Below the pieces are notes generated by a model, which was not told the DNA's origin, searched no databases, and worked only from the letters and a program-made list of their open reading frames with translations. 64,000 nucleotides of DNA, from positions 558,001-622,000 of the forward strand of contig OZ254962.1 in NCBI GenBank assembly GCA_965276005.1, given 5' to 3'. Shown piece by piece: positions 53,364 to 64,000 of the stretch; within the stretch, counting starts at the first letter, position 1, and each line of letters begins with the position of its first letter. This stretch comes from G965232465 sp965276005 (GTDB taxonomy: Bacteria; Pseudomonadota; Alphaproteobacteria; JAQWUY01). The translations under genes and the position numbers were made by a program.

Positions 53364-55658
53364 TTATTTTTCGATTTTTAATTTTTTTTCTAAATCTGAT
53401 AATGTTTTAAACGCTGTTTTTGCGTCCACAGTTTTATTTGTATCGGAACATTCCATATTCCATATATTCGAATGCAAACATTTATTGCGTGCCCATGTTA
53501 TAATTTTTGCCTGTCGATTGTAATCACCAAAACGCTTATTTAAAGTTTCTTCTATCTTCATCTGCCCATGTTCATTCGGTACTGCATTTTTACTTTTGAA
53601 TAAAATGCGTTCGCATTGTAACCATCGCCAGCAAAAATCATGCATACCTTTTTGTAATTCCCGCTTGGCGGTTAGTATGCCCATCATGCTGGGTGTGTTG
53701 GTTTTTAAATTTTGTGCCACATAAGAAAATAATGTGCGCAAATATGTATCTTGGGTTGTACCTTTGGGAATAGAATCCATAACATAAGATTTGCCAATGT
53801 GGCGTAGAGGTATGGTAATCTCGTATGGGATTTTGGACTTTTTGGGGGTATATATAATCCTGCAGTGTTTTTTACCTATCAGTTCAATTTGTTTATTACC
53901 TGTTTGTTGTTGTAAATACTGTTGTGCCAATCTGTGCAGAATTATGTCTTTTAAGTATACATGGAACATGCTTTTTGGTAAACAGGGTTTACCTGATTTG
54001 GACTCTTTATCTTTGTTACTGCTATAAAAATCGGGGAGATTAAACCCTGTTATATTTTTTTGTGTTAAATATTCAAGAATAATGTTTTGCTTAAAATAAT
54101 CACGCCAAAATTTTGGATCGATAAAGGGCATGGGTTTGGGCGTATCTGTTGCCTTTTGATGTGGTTTTATATTTAGTATGCGATGTATGGTTTGTTCAGA
54201 TTCGGGTGCTGTTTCGCCCGTATTTACCGTATCGCACCATTTTAGTACACAGTTTTTTGCCGCTGTAAGTAAGCTGTCATAGCCATTGCCTCTTTCGGGT
54301 AACATTTCGTTTAACCTATTATTGGGGGGAAATTTATAATCAGAATCGATGGCATTATCGCTCATAAATCGTTTAAACGCTTTTCTGCCTTGATAATTGA
54401 TAATTTCCAATCGTAACATATCCGCTATACGGGTATCTTCAATTTTTTGTTTGAAAATTAAATTTTGAAATACCCATATAATACGGTTTATTTTTTCACG
54501 GGTTGTCCAGTGTTCACAGTCCCGCCACCGTTGTTTTATCAACTCGATACGCTTTTTCACACGGGTTTCAAAATCCACCGGTTTGGGGGTGCGAGGGTTG
54601 CGTTTATCGTGGTTCATAATGCGTTGTAAAGGAAGTCGCTTCTCCAATTGTAACAACACCATATAAAACAGATCCATATCTGATAACAACACGGATTTTT
54701 TATCTTGTTTATTTTTGATAACCGCCACAACCGCTGTTCCCCGATAGGGTGTATACAACGGTAAATTTATGTTGTAATTTTCCGAATCGCTAAATTTGTC
54801 GATGACATAGGTTTTGCGTTTTTTAGGGTCTTTGCCATTGGGTTTGTAGTTTGTTGTCGCATTGCCGTTTTTGCGTAAAAAAGATAGGGTTATGGTTGGG
54901 TTATCCATATACTGGGATTCTAGCCAAGTGCTGGCAAAATAGGGAAACAGGTTTTTTTGGGTGCGGATGTCATATAAACCGTCATGCACATCTTGTTCGT
55001 CTTTGTTGGCACGGTCTTTTTCTGCCTGTTCGGCTTTGTCGGTACCTTGCACGGGCTTACGGATATAATCGAGGATTTCCATTGCCTTACGCCAATCTTG
55101 CGTGTTGTCTTGGGTGCCGCTGGCGATTAAATTGTATCCATCTCGATAGGCATAATGTAAAGTGATCTTGCGTAAATCTTGACCGTATGGGTCGGTGCGT
55201 TTATATCCGCTAATACCGCCAATAAAGCGATTCGCCATTTCCCGTGTGGAAACTGTGCAGGCAAAAAAGATAATGCCATCCTGTGTTATATCGGTGTCCG
55301 TAAATAAAGTCTTTTTTTGTCCTTTTGGGTCGGGAATTCGGTTATATGCATATTGTAAAAATCGCTTAGTATACTCATAGTGTTGTTTATGGGCATCATC
55401 TTTTGTAATAGCATTATATATATTGTCATCGGTGATTGTGTGGGCATAATAATTGCGAATACTTTTAAAACATTTATCGATGTGATTCCACAAGGTTTTT
55501 ATGTCTATATCCGGGGTTGTATATACAAACTTTTGCAATACCGATAACAACCGCCCATCGGTAACATTTTGCAGTTTTGGCAAAATACTTGCTTCTGTAG
55601 TACTGATATGAATGGCAAAATGTGCCTGTTGTTTTAACTGTTGTTTTAAGTCGTGCAT
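53364..55658 (-). CDS. cas13b: Compact Cas13b-type CRISPR RNA-guided RNase (two HEPN domains)
   Basis: 764 aa. Two RxxxxH HEPN catalytic motifs lie at the ends: RNYYAH (R68-H73) and RNKCLH (R724-H729). HEPN1 at the very N-terminus and HEPN2 at the very C-terminus is the Cas13b layout; Cas13a and Cas13d have HEPN1 internal. The length fits the small Cas13bt/Cas13X/Y group (about 775-800 aa) rather than classical Cas13b (about 1100+). The protein is basic, with no DNA-nuclease motif. ATG 55658 has GAGAGGG 8 nt upstream; TTG 55682 would add 8 residues. The adjacent array, 36-bp repeats and 30-bp spacers agree. No cas1, cas2, csx27 or csx28 is nearby. The gene is AT-rich relative to the dcw genes, suggesting transfer. 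Confidence 0.9.
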   Translation of the reverse strand: MHDLKQQLKQQAHFAIHISTTEASILPKLQNVTDGRLLSVLQKFVYTTPDIDIKTLWNHIDKCFKSIRNYYAHTITDDNIYNAITKDDAHKQHYEYTKRFLQYAYNRIPDPKGQKKTLFTDTDITQDGIIFFACTVSTREMANRFIGGISGYKRTDPYGQDLRKITLHYAYRDGYNLIASGTQDNTQDWRKAMEILDYIRKPVQGTDKAEQAEKDRANKDEQDVHDGLYDIRTQKNLFPYFASTWLESQYMDNPTITLSFLRKNGNATTNYKPNGKDPKKRKTYVIDKFSDSENYNINLPLYTPYRGTAVVAVIKNKQDKKSVLLSDMDLFYMVLLQLEKRLPLQRIMNHDKRNPRTPKPVDFETRVKKRIELIKQRWRDCEHWTTREKINRIIWVFQNLIFKQKIEDTRIADMLRLEIINYQGRKAFKRFMSDNAIDSDYKFPPNNRLNEMLPERGNGYDSLLTAAKNCVLKWCDTVNTGETAPESEQTIHRILNIKPHQKATDTPKPMPFIDPKFWRDYFKQNIILEYLTQKNITGFNLPDFYSSNKDKESKSGKPCLPKSMFHVYLKDIILHRLAQQYLQQQTGNKQIELIGKKHCRIIYTPKKSKIPYEITIPLRHIGKSYVMDSIPKGTTQDTYLRTLFSYVAQNLKTNTPSMMGILTAKRELQKGMHDFCWRWLQCERILFKSKNAVPNEHGQMKIEETLNKRFGDYNRQAKIITWARNKCLHSNIWNMECSDTNKTVDAKTAFKTLSDLEKKLKIEK

Positions 55659-55693
55659 GTTATAAACCCTCTCATTATTCAAAATTGGGGGAC

Positions 55694-55722
55694 ACTGTAA
55701 ACAATTATGACGGGCATGTCAA
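55694..55722 (-). promoter_or_regulatory. cas13 promoter
   Basis: Minus strand: TTGACA (55717-55722), 17-bp spacer, TACAGT (55694-55699); predicted start near 55687, about 30 nt before the cas13 ATG. Its -35 box is one arm of an inverted repeat shared with the opposite promoter. Confidence 0.7.
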
Positions 55723-55731
55723 TAAAAAATG

Positions 55732-55761
55732 TTGACAGTCCTAGATAAAATGGGATATACT
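55732..55761 (+). promoter_or_regulatory. Strong promoter opposite cas13
   Basis: TTGACA (55732-55737), 18-bp spacer, TATACT (55756-55761). TGTCAA (55717-55722) and TTGACA (55732-55737), 9 bp apart, form an inverted repeat, so both promoters start from one symmetrical block. Confidence 0.75.
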
Positions 55762-55767
55762 AATGGC

Positions 55768-55952
55768 GTACAAGGCAGATGCAATAAGTACAGCGGTCGT
55801 TATTATTATAATGGGGAGTCGGGGTCCGGTTCTGAAATACACATATTTTATTGTTATAAAGGTTGTGCATATTTTATTATTATAAAAGGTGTGCATATTT
55901 TATTGTTATAAAAGTTCTGCAACTAGTAGAAAGCACCCTGCGGGGTGCTTTT
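55768..55952 (+). ncRNA. Candidate small RNA divergent from cas13
   Basis: About 185 nt from the predicted start after TATACT to a terminator hairpin. It contains three tandem 25-26-nt units (55840-55864, 55865-55890, 55891-55916), each close to GTGCATATTTTATTGTTATA. The only frames inside lack an SD; the longest (ATG 55763) begins upstream of the predicted RNA start. It is therefore probably non-coding. A role in the Cas13 system is suggested only by position; I found no clear anti-repeat. Confidence 0.5.
55930..55952 (+). terminator. Terminator of the candidate RNA, possibly bidirectional
   Basis: AAAGCACCC (55930-55938) pairs with GGGTGCTTT (55943-55951), 4-nt loop, with a short T-run. 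It lies 8 nt beyond the stop of the opposite hypothetical gene, so it may serve both strands. Confidence 0.7.
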
Positions 55953-55959
55953 CTCCCGT

Positions 55960-56466
55960 TTAGAACCCTTTGTCGATTAAAAAATCTTTTATCTGTTTTG
56001 TTTTTCCTGTGAGTCTATGGGGCTTGCAATAGGCACTTTTGACATAAAATATAGCGGTGTTTTTACGGCGATACATGTTAAAGAATATGTGATAATGGCG
56101 ATTGTGTGATTTTACTTGTACCAAAAATCCTCCTTTGGTGAATGGCGTTGTTTGAGCAAGAGTTTTTCCCGTTATAGATCGCAATATATCGGGCAGCGTT
56201 TTTGACAACATATAGCGTTCAGGGTGAAATGTACGCATATGGTGCTGTGTCTGTTGTTGGGCGGTTTTGTCATATATATTGTGGTCGGGGGGAATGGTGC
56301 TATTATGTTTTTCTGTAAAAACATGTGTGGAAAATTCGAATCGCATGGCAACAGTACGGCATGATCGTATTTTTATGTCGATCGCAAACGGTTGCAAGTG
56401 CGATAAATCATACACTTCGCCTTTTAATGTAAAATTTCTACGGTATCGTCTATCTGAAATAATCAT
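55960..56466 (-). CDS. Hypothetical protein, 168 aa
   Basis: Unknown function. It has a His- and aromatic-rich text: YDLSHLQPFAIDI near residue 19, FSTHVFTEKHN near 45, FHPERYMLSKTLPDILRSI near 80, a beta-rich second half (GGFLVQVKSHNRHYHIFFNMY, NTAIFYVKSAYCKP). I recall similar uncharacterised bacterial proteins with ER-Y-LS-LP and a late VxSAY motif, often among accessory genes, but I cannot name the family. It starts 10 nt after dld ends on the same strand and lies upstream of cas13, separated by the small-RNA unit. It does not resemble Csx27 or Csx28 (no membrane helices). Confidence 0.55.
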   Translation of the reverse strand: MIISDRRYRRNFTLKGEVYDLSHLQPFAIDIKIRSCRTVAMRFEFSTHVFTEKHNSTIPPDHNIYDKTAQQQTQHHMRTFHPERYMLSKTLPDILRSITGKTLAQTTPFTKGGFLVQVKSHNRHYHIFFNMYRRKNTAIFYVKSAYCKPHRLTGKTKQIKDFLIDKGF

Positions 56467-56476
56467 ATGGTATCCG

Positions 56477-58183
56477 TTACAACTCCTTATAATGCTTGCA
56501 TTTTGACATCTGTCCTATGCCGGCGTTAAAGCTGTTGCAGGGGTCTAGATGTTTATAAAAGCTTTGCACTTGGTCGGGGGCTGGGTACATGTTGCCGAAA
56601 TTGTGTTCGGCTGGGTACATGGCGTTTTGTTGCTTAAAAAAGTCCTTAAACGCTTTATCGACCGTTTGCACATCACATTTGCTGGTATCGACCAAGTAGC
56701 CTTGATGGGTCACATGACAAAAAAAGTGGCTGATGTGATTTTTGACATACAACGCATGGTCGATTTCTGCGGGGATAATGTTGCCGATCACATCATCAGC
56801 GTTGCGGGGGTATGCCACATCATAGTTTAACACTTTTAAATTTTTATTTCTCGACATTTGCTCGTACCGCATCATGCCGTTACCGGCGGCAAACCGCACA
56901 TCTACTGCCGCTTGGTGTTCCCTTTTGTTACAAATGATATATTCAATATACAGATGGTTTTTACAAAAATCGATCAGGTACGATTCCATTTCGGCAATAC
57001 CCGCATCAGACATTTCGATAAACAAATGGTGGTCATACTTTTTGCCCAGTTTTAAAATGCGTTTTGGAATGACAAACTTGAACGGTTTAAACAGCCATTG
57101 TAACACCTTGTCGACGGGCGTATCGCCAAATATCTTTACCGCCCGCAAGTACGCATCCCACTTGCGTTTGATACGAAACAAAAACGGCATATACTTGGGA
57201 CCTAGCAACGACAAAATAGCAATCACATCCCTAGCATAATCCCGGGATTGGTCAAATGCTGTAGCGTTTAGGTATTCGGCAATAACCGGCAAATTTTCAA
57301 AATTGCCCAGTACATGACGGCGGATAGTATGAAAATGCTCTGGTTTGTCCGTTCCCAAATAAAACAATTTTTTCTGCTTTGGTGCCTCAAAAGTGTCGAG
57401 ACGGACGGCAAATACAGACAGTTTGCCCGCCGAACCGCTGGTTTCATATAAATAATGCGGGTTGGCATTAAACCGTGCCGGCGTGGGCTGGTCGATTTGC
57501 CGCACTTCATATGAGTATCCTGTACCCGATGCTTTGCGGTTCGTGGGGGGCAGGTTGTGTTTTTGGAAAGTGCCGTGTTCGATATTGTGTAACATGTCTT
57601 CTGGAGTATCGCCCAAATCGATACCCGTGTTATTGACCAAATGTAATTCCCCCTTGTCATCGAGTTGGGCATACAACGCCAGCTCTGTATACGCCGGTCC
57701 CCGTTGCAACAACGCCCCACCAGAATTGTTACACACGCCGCCAATAACGGACGCCCCAATACAAGACGAGCCAATAACCGAATGCGGTTCCCGCCCTATT
57801 TGTTTGAGAATATCCTCCAATTCGTATAGGGCTGTGCCCGGAAAAGCCACCACCTGCGAGCCGTTTTCCAATAAGTATGGTTTGTGTATTTTGTGTGCCT
57901 TAATCAACACCACCGGGCGGTCGTAGTCATCGCCCATAGGTGTAGACCCGCCGGTTAAACCCGTATTAGATGCCTGCATTAAAACGATAACATCGTGTTT
58001 TACGCACTGTTGTAACACCTGCCACTGTTGGTACAACGATTGGGGGAATATCACCGCTAACGCAGATCCACCGCCAAACCGCCACCCCGTACTGTGCGGT
58101 GCCACATCCACCGCCCTAGTCAACACGCACGACCGCCCAACAATATCGATAACAGAATCAATAAACTCTCTATTTTGCTGCAT
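56477..58183 (-). CDS. dld: Dld, quinone-dependent D-lactate dehydrogenase
   Basis: Membrane-associated FAD enzyme oxidising D-lactate to pyruvate and passing electrons to quinone; 568 aa, normal for E. coli-type Dld. The FAD-binding PCMH domain (TGWRFGGGSALAVIFPQSL, MQASNTGLTGGSTPMG, IGSSCIGASVIGGVCNNSGGAL) occupies the first 270 residues. The membrane-binding and C-terminal domains follow (ISHFFCHVTHQGYLVDTSKCD, FPAEHNFGN-like YPAEHNFGNMYPA). ATG 58183 has AAGGA 8 nt upstream. Confidence 0.95.
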   Translation of the reverse strand: MQQNREFIDSVIDIVGRSCVLTRAVDVAPHSTGWRFGGGSALAVIFPQSLYQQWQVLQQCVKHDVIVLMQASNTGLTGGSTPMGDDYDRPVVLIKAHKIHKPYLLENGSQVVAFPGTALYELEDILKQIGREPHSVIGSSCIGASVIGGVCNNSGGALLQRGPAYTELALYAQLDDKGELHLVNNTGIDLGDTPEDMLHNIEHGTFQKHNLPPTNRKASGTGYSYEVRQIDQPTPARFNANPHYLYETSGSAGKLSVFAVRLDTFEAPKQKKLFYLGTDKPEHFHTIRRHVLGNFENLPVIAEYLNATAFDQSRDYARDVIAILSLLGPKYMPFLFRIKRKWDAYLRAVKIFGDTPVDKVLQWLFKPFKFVIPKRILKLGKKYDHHLFIEMSDAGIAEMESYLIDFCKNHLYIEYIICNKREHQAAVDVRFAAGNGMMRYEQMSRNKNLKVLNYDVAYPRNADDVIGNIIPAEIDHALYVKNHISHFFCHVTHQGYLVDTSKCDVQTVDKAFKDFFKQQNAMYPAEHNFGNMYPAPDQVQSFYKHLDPCNSFNAGIGQMSKCKHYKEL

Positions 58184-58210
58184 TGTATATGTCCTTAATT
58201 TTTGTACACA

Positions 58211-58238
58211 ATGATACCACATATACAAAATAATGCAA
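58211..58238 (-). promoter_or_regulatory. Promoter of dld
   Basis: TTGCAT (minus, 58233-58238), 16-bp spacer, TATCAT (58211-58216), about 28 nt before the dld ATG. Confidence 0.6.
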
Positions 58239-58317
58239 TTTTTTAGTATGTCATATACAGGGCAAACACACCCCTAGACACATGTTCCATATGTGCCGTT
58301 GTGAAATTTAGGTAAAC

Positions 58318-58349
58318 GAAAACCCCACAACGCATACGACCTTGTGGGG
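58318..58349 (-). terminator. Terminator after the small membrane protein gene
   Basis: CCCCACAA (58323-58330) pairs with TTGTGGGG (58342-58349); on the minus strand four T follow. About 100 nt of untranslated RNA separates it from the stop codon at 58447. Confidence 0.7.
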
Positions 58350-58446
58350 CATTCTCACCAAACCTGCTACAACCGCCATCAGATAACATACGCAACCGAA
58401 TTCAAGCTGAACAAGCTAGGCAAAGTAAGGTATTTTAAATCGCCTC

Positions 58447-58605
58447 TTATAAATAACCATATACTAGTGCCATAGAAAATAACCAAGCAAAAAACAACCC
58501 CCACCCTAAAAAGAAAAACTGTTTGCGATTTTCTAAATGGGTAATAGGTGTTTTTACAATACGATCGGCTAAATCGGTTTTTGAAAATACTTGTTTGTTA
58601 ATCAT
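58447..58605 (-). CDS. Small single-span membrane protein, 52 aa
   Basis: Begins MINKQVFSKTDLADRIVKTP and ends with a membrane helix (FFFLGWGLFFAWLFSMALVY, about residues 31-50). Support: SD GGAG 7 nt before ATG 58605, a TTGACA-N17-TATCCT promoter just upstream and a terminator downstream. No family is recognised; small subunits of respiratory complexes look like this, but that is a guess. Confidence 0.75.
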   Translation of the reverse strand: MINKQVFSKTDLADRIVKTPITHLENRKQFFFLGWGLFFAWLFSMALVYGYL

Positions 58606-58654
58606 AATGCTTCTCCTATATTAAATTAACTTAAATGGAACAGTTTCCTGTAGG

Positions 58655-58683
58655 AGGATAGCACTTACATCGATTCATGTCAA
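58655..58683 (-). promoter_or_regulatory. Promoter of the small membrane protein gene
   Basis: TTGACA (minus, 58678-58683), 17-bp spacer, TATCCT (58655-58660), about 50 nt before the ATG at 58605. Confidence 0.7.
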
Positions 58684-58774
58684 CAATAAATACTATAATA
58701 TGTCATATACATATTTAAATTATAATAATTTGATCATACCTATTCAAAACACGCCCCCTATACTTATCGCACAC

Positions 58775-58818
58775 AAAAAACCCCACAATGCGTATTGCTT
58801 TGTGGGGTTTGTTTTTTT
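58775..58818 (-). terminator. rRNA operon terminator
   Basis: CCCCACAA (58781-58788) pairs with TTGTGGGG (58800-58807), flanked by A and T runs on both sides (T6 after it on the minus strand), so it can work in both directions. It lies about 30 nt after 5S. Confidence 0.92.
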
Positions 58819-58849
58819 GTATGTGATAGGTAATAAGAGTACATATACG

Positions 58850-58968
58850 GGCAGGCGACGACCTACTCTCCCGTGTCTTATGACAAAGTACCATTGGCGA
58901 GGAAAGTTTTCACTTACGAGTTCGGGATGGGATCGGGTGTTTGGACTTTCTCTATGGTCACCAACCCA
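58850..58968 (-). rRNA. rrf: 5S ribosomal RNA
   Basis: Minus-strand sequence begins near GGTTGGTGACCATAGAG, with CCCGATCCCATCCCGAACTC in the middle and GGGAGAGTAGGTCGTCGCC at the end, all typical of 5S. Ends are approximate. Confidence 0.95.
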
Positions 58969-59112
58969 TATATGTACTCTGTATTAGCAAATGTTTTGTG
59001 TTGCATGCTGGGACATGCTGTATGTTTTGTGGGTTCTTTGCTGTTTTGTGTGATTTTGTGTTTGTTTGTATACACGACCTGTTTTTTTGAGATAATTATC
59101 ACTGTATATGAT

Positions 59113-61855
<2,743 letters not shown>

Positions 61856-61928
61856 CATATACAGAGATAATCTTCTCAATCAAACACAACGACATTTACT
61901 GTTAAACTAAAAACCTGTGGAACGCTCC

Positions 61929-62064
61929 GTAGTTTAGGGGGCTTCGCCCCCCGTGCGTTTAATGTGGATTTTACCGTGCTTCGCACGACAAAACACCACA
62001 CGCACTTCCCCCCGATCGAGCACCACATCGGGCTATTGCCCTCAGCGGTTGCAACCGCTTTTAA
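61929..62064. repeat. Multi-hairpin intergenic repeat, copy 3, in the rRNA spacer
   Basis: Full-length copy of the 30431-30566 element, with all four hairpin blocks and a few substitutions (e.g. AATGTGG for AGTGTGG, with the pairing arm CCACAC kept). It lies in the 16S-23S spacer, just before the 23S 5' end. Confidence 0.9.
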
Positions 62065-62445
62065 TTTAACCATAATGTCTGAGTATTGATATAAAACACT
62101 CTGTATACAAACAGTAAAACTTGGATTTTTACTTGATAAAACTTGGTTCTATGTTTACTTACAATTCGACAAAATCACACATTCTCAGCAAAGAACCCGC
62201 AAATCTTTTCGTTAGTATGCTCCGCCCTTAGTAACATGTGCCTTATGGCACGGACAGAACACGAAAAAACCTACTTTGTGTTCATTTGCTAATTACCTAT
62301 TCACTATGTTAAACAACCGCTTCAAATAAAGAGTTTTGAAAATAACGACAGCATAAAGCCACGCCGCTAAATCCATGTCCCAATACAGGAACCACACCCC
62401 AATTTACCCATTGCATGTTGCAACCGCCTAAATTGAGATATATTC
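62065..62445. other. Remaining 16S-23S spacer
   Basis: AT-rich, no gene and no tRNA-Ile. Nothing else is recognised; a short match to the CRISPR repeat core (CCCAATACAGG, near 62375) is probably chance. Confidence 0.5.
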
Positions 62446-62521
62446 TGGTGGAGGTAGACGGAGTCGAACCGACGACCTCTTGCGTGCAAAGCAAGCGCTC
62501 TCCCAACTGAGCTATACCCCC
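62446..62521 (-). tRNA. tRNA-Ala (anticodon TGC)
   Basis: 76-nt cloverleaf with encoded CCA. The acceptor GGGGGTA pairs with TACCTCC; the anticodon is TGC. It lies in the 16S-23S spacer of the rRNA operon. Confidence 0.96.
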
Positions 62522-62650
62522 GTACATACATTAGAGGTTACGGAGCTATCCGAAAACCGCTGAAAAGAGATACTAAGACGGTGGAAAGGATTTTATATCG
62601 GCATATCCAGATATATAATACACTTACAGTGTATGTATATTATACCGGAT

Positions 62651-64000
<1,350 letters not shown>

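Noticed and set aside
53364..55658. Assignment of the effector to Cas13a or Cas13d because the repeat core CCCCAATA resembles Cas13a repeats
   Set aside because: HEPN1 is at residue 68, not in the middle of the protein, and the length is far too small for Cas13a; the end placement fits Cas13b.
55763..55885. A 40-codon frame (MAYKADAISTAVVIII...) in the unit opposite cas13, as a possible accessory protein
   Set aside because: Its ATG lies before the predicted transcription start, it has no SD, and it ends inside the AT-rich tandem units.
55924..55952. The small-RNA terminator (GTAGAA...CCCTG...GGGG) looks a little like the minus-strand CRISPR repeat and could be an anti-repeat or tracr-like stem
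   Set aside because: The match is short and broken, and the segment is fully explained as a terminator hairpin.
62370..62390. CCCAATACAGG in the rRNA spacer matches the CRISPR repeat core
   Set aside because: Only 11 nt match and the flanks do not; most likely chance.

Overview
The window reads as chromosomal DNA of an alphaproteobacterium. The partial 16S rRNA carries typical alphaproteobacterial stretches, such as the short V3 loop and GAAATTCGTAGATATTAGG. The order tatA-tatB-tatC-serS-(LysM/M23 gene)-yajC-secD-secF is also alphaproteobacterial. Shine-Dalgarno sites and sigma70-like promoters (TTGACA-N17-TATNNT) are easy to read. I cannot name the genus from the sequence alone.

Layout. 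1-9.6 kb (minus strand): protein export and envelope block, proS, lolCE-lolD, tatABC, serS, an nlpD-like lipoprotein, yajC, secD and the start of secF. 9.7-11.9 kb: a metC-like gene, nth, tRNA-Pro and tRNA-Arg. 11.9-14.4 kb: an AT-rich accessory patch behind tRNA-Arg, with a membrane-anchored GIY-YIG (T5orf172) protein and two toxin-antitoxin modules, the second flanked by 29-bp direct repeats and broken by a nonsense codon. 14.4-21.3 kb: ptrB, then a catabolic operon (BKACE enzyme, TRAP transporter dctP-dctQ-dctM, cyclase-family hydrolase). 21.3-28.2 kb: one giant secreted adhesin. 28.5-35 kb: tRNA-Gln and small housekeeping genes (arsC-like, yaaA, ridA, rpmJ, a TPR gene, ispE, sigma54-controlled amtB, msrB).

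35-52 kb (minus strand): an unbroken dcw cell-wall/division cluster, mraZ-rsmH-ftsL-ftsI-murE-murF-mraY-murD-ftsW-murG-murC-murB-ddl-ftsQ-ftsA, with no ftsZ after ftsA. A TGG-box array spaced 10 bp apart over the mraZ promoter suggests MraZ autoregulation. 52.3-56 kb: the most interesting part, a CRISPR array (13 repeats of 36 bp, about 30-bp spacers) next to a single 764-aa effector with an RxxxxH HEPN motif near each end. This looks like a compact type VI-B Cas13 (Cas13bt/Cas13X/Y size class), without cas1/cas2 or a recognisable csx27/csx28. A second strong promoter runs back-to-back with the cas13 promoter and appears to drive a roughly 185-nt RNA with three tandem repeats and a terminator. 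56-58.6 kb: a hypothetical gene, dld and a 52-aa membrane protein. 58.8-64 kb: an rRNA operon (16S partial, tRNA-Ala, 23S, 5S; minus strand) whose spacer carries tRNA-Ala but no tRNA-Ile.

Two themes recur. First, tandem duplication of short segments: the yajC start/promoter region (2 copies), the murF-mraY junction (3 copies of 79 bp), an 18-bp duplication in the amtB signal region, three copies of a pedestal module inside FtsI, and three AT-rich units in the RNA beside cas13. Second, a dispersed multi-hairpin intergenic repeat found in three places (30.4, 50.1 and 61.9 kb), once inside the rRNA spacer.
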